Below the pieces are notes generated by a model that saw only the letters and a list, made by a program, of their open reading frames with translations, was not told where the DNA came from and did not search any database. A stretch of DNA of 5,468 nucleotides from an uncultured Oscillibacter sp. (GTDB taxonomy: Bacteria; Bacillota; Clostridia; Oscillospirales; Oscillospiraceae), in the NCBI GenBank assembly GCA_910586735.1, contig CAJUJW010000109.1:1-5468 (forward strand). The letters run 5' to 3'. A program made the translations under genes and the position numbers. Positions 4,511 to 5,468 of the stretch are shown in pieces (position 1 is the stretch's first letter; each line of letters starts with the position of its first letter).

Positions 4511-5468
4511 CCGTAACGGCGACCTCGCCACCCGGCGCATCTCCGGGGACCGCTTCTTAATCCCCGACACCACCCCCATGGCCATGTACAGCGTCACCAC
4601 GGAGGACCCCCCGTAGCTGAAAAAGGGCAGGGTGATGCCGATGGTCGGCATCACAAACAGGCACATCCCAATGTTGATCACGGTCTGAAAGATCAAAATC
4701 GAGGCCATGCCCACGCAGACGTAGCGGTAAAAGGGCGTCTTGGCCCGGCGGGCCACCAGCAGCACCCGGAAGATGATGGCCACCAGCAAAAGCATGATGG
4801 CAATGCAGCCGAAGAGCCCCAGCTCCTCCCCCGCCACGGAGAAAATCAGGTCCGTCTGCTTGGCGGGCAGCGAGCCGCTGCCGCTTTGGGTCTGGCTGCC
4901 GTTCAGATAGCCCTGGCCCCAGAGGCCGCCGGAGCCGATGGCCAGCAGACTCCGGGTCTGCTGCCAGCCCGTTCCCTGGGGCTCGAAGCTGTGGTCGAAG
5001 AGGACGATGAAGCGCTTGAGCATATACTTCATACTCTCCGGCACCAGATCCAGCAGAAGCACGGCGGCCACCCCTCCCCCGACCCCGGCGAACAGCAGTA
5101 AAAACCACCGCAGGGCAAACCCCGCCACAAAGGCCATGCAGAGGAAAACAAACACAAACACCAGGCTGTTCCCCATATCGTGGGACACCACGAAATACAG
5201 CCCGCAGATGCCCAGGGTGTGCCCCGCCACGAAGAAGGCGGAGGAAAAGGATTTCACGTCCCCCTTCTCCTCCCAGAGCCACTCGATCTGCTTGGCCAGC
5301 AGGAGGACAAAGGTGATCTTCACCACCTCGGCGGGGCCGATCTGGAAGGGGATGCCGGGGAATTTCAGCCAGGCCCGGTTGCCGGTGTTGCCCGCCACGC
5401 CGAAGGGCGTTTTCAGCAGGAGGATGAAGACGATGTTAAAGGCCAGAATCCACTTCCACTTCCGGGTG
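4508..5468 (-). CDS. SEDS-family peptidoglycan polymerase (FtsW/RodA/SpoVE), N-terminus beyond window
   Basis: An integral membrane glycosyltransferase that polymerises lipid II into glycan strands, normally with a class B PBP partner. The window holds 319 residues up to the TGA; the frame is open to the window edge, so the first membrane segments are missing. In the visible fragment: a GNTGNRAWL block with PFQIGPAEVVKI (the family's GARRWI...QPSEL.K), several hydrophobic helices, KRFIVLFDHSFEPQGTGWQQTRSLLAIGSGGLWGQG-type loop residues (about 151-186), LPAKQTDLIF (about 200-209) with the presumed catalytic Asp206 (codon 4852-4850), GEELG, and NIGM...PTIGITLPFFSYGGSS (265-289), the family signature. 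The usual QPDxGT motif reads SHDMGNS here. The C-terminus is short and basic. The sequence cannot tell the elongation (RodA), division (FtsW) and sporulation (SpoVE) types apart. It is co-transcribed with the small helical protein downstream. Confidence 0.93.
   Translation of the reverse strand, partial: TRKWKWILAFNIVFILLLKTPFGVAGNTGNRAWLKFPGIPFQIGPAEVVKITFVLLLAKQIEWLWEEKGDVKSFSSAFFVAGHTLGICGLYFVVSHDMGNSLVFVFVFLCMAFVAGFALRWFLLLFAGVGGGVAAVLLLDLVPESMKYMLKRFIVLFDHSFEPQGTGWQQTRSLLAIGSGGLWGQGYLNGSQTQSGSGSLPAKQTDLIFSVAGEELGLFGCIAIMLLLVAIIFRVLLVARRAKTPFYRYVCVGMASILIFQTVINIGMCLFVMPTIGITLPFFSYGGSSVVTLYMAMGVVSGIKKRSPEMRRVARSPLR

Overview
The window looks like chromosomal DNA from an anaerobic, GC-rich Gram-positive bacterium of the Clostridia, most likely an Oscillospiraceae gut commensal of the Flavonifractor / Pseudoflavonifractor / Lawsonibacter kind. 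The evidence is strong GC bias at third codon positions, AGGAGG-type ribosome binding sites, an oxygen-sensitive class III ribonucleotide reductase, and a small S-layer-homology protein. The taxonomic call is inference from composition and gene content; no search was run.

Left part (1-1475, plus strand): the 3' end of nrdD (anaerobic ribonucleoside-triphosphate reductase, with its zinc site and glycyl radical site intact) is followed 5 nt later by nrdG, its radical-SAM activase. A hairpin closes this pair. It is followed by a 150-residue XRE-type DNA-binding protein, which ends at a clear intrinsic terminator (stem arms 1435-1445 and 1460-1470).

Middle (1478-3684, minus strand): a complete glycerate kinase lies convergent to the XRE gene. 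Upstream of it is a secreted protein with one Ig/cadherin-like domain and three SLH repeats. A very stable GC hairpin lies in the 95 nt between them, so the two are probably separate transcription units. The ribosome binding site of the SLH gene lies inside a perfect 8-bp inverted repeat.

Stretch 3685-4066 (about 380 nt) has no credible gene. It is full of small perfect hairpins and G/C runs and resembles a dispersed intergenic repeat or a long structured leader.

Right part (4067-5468, minus strand): a SEDS-family (FtsW/RodA/SpoVE) peptidoglycan polymerase, cut by the window edge, is followed 15 nt later by a small helical protein of a conserved but poorly characterised family. These two are a tight operon.

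Functionally, the window combines anaerobic dNTP synthesis, glycerate phosphorylation into lower glycolysis, and cell-envelope genes (SEDS polymerase, SLH surface protein). I see no phage, transposase, CRISPR array, tRNA, rRNA or defence system, and no convincing undescribed system. The most interesting points are the structured intergenic region, the hairpin over the SLH ribosome binding site, and the small gene coupled to the SEDS polymerase.
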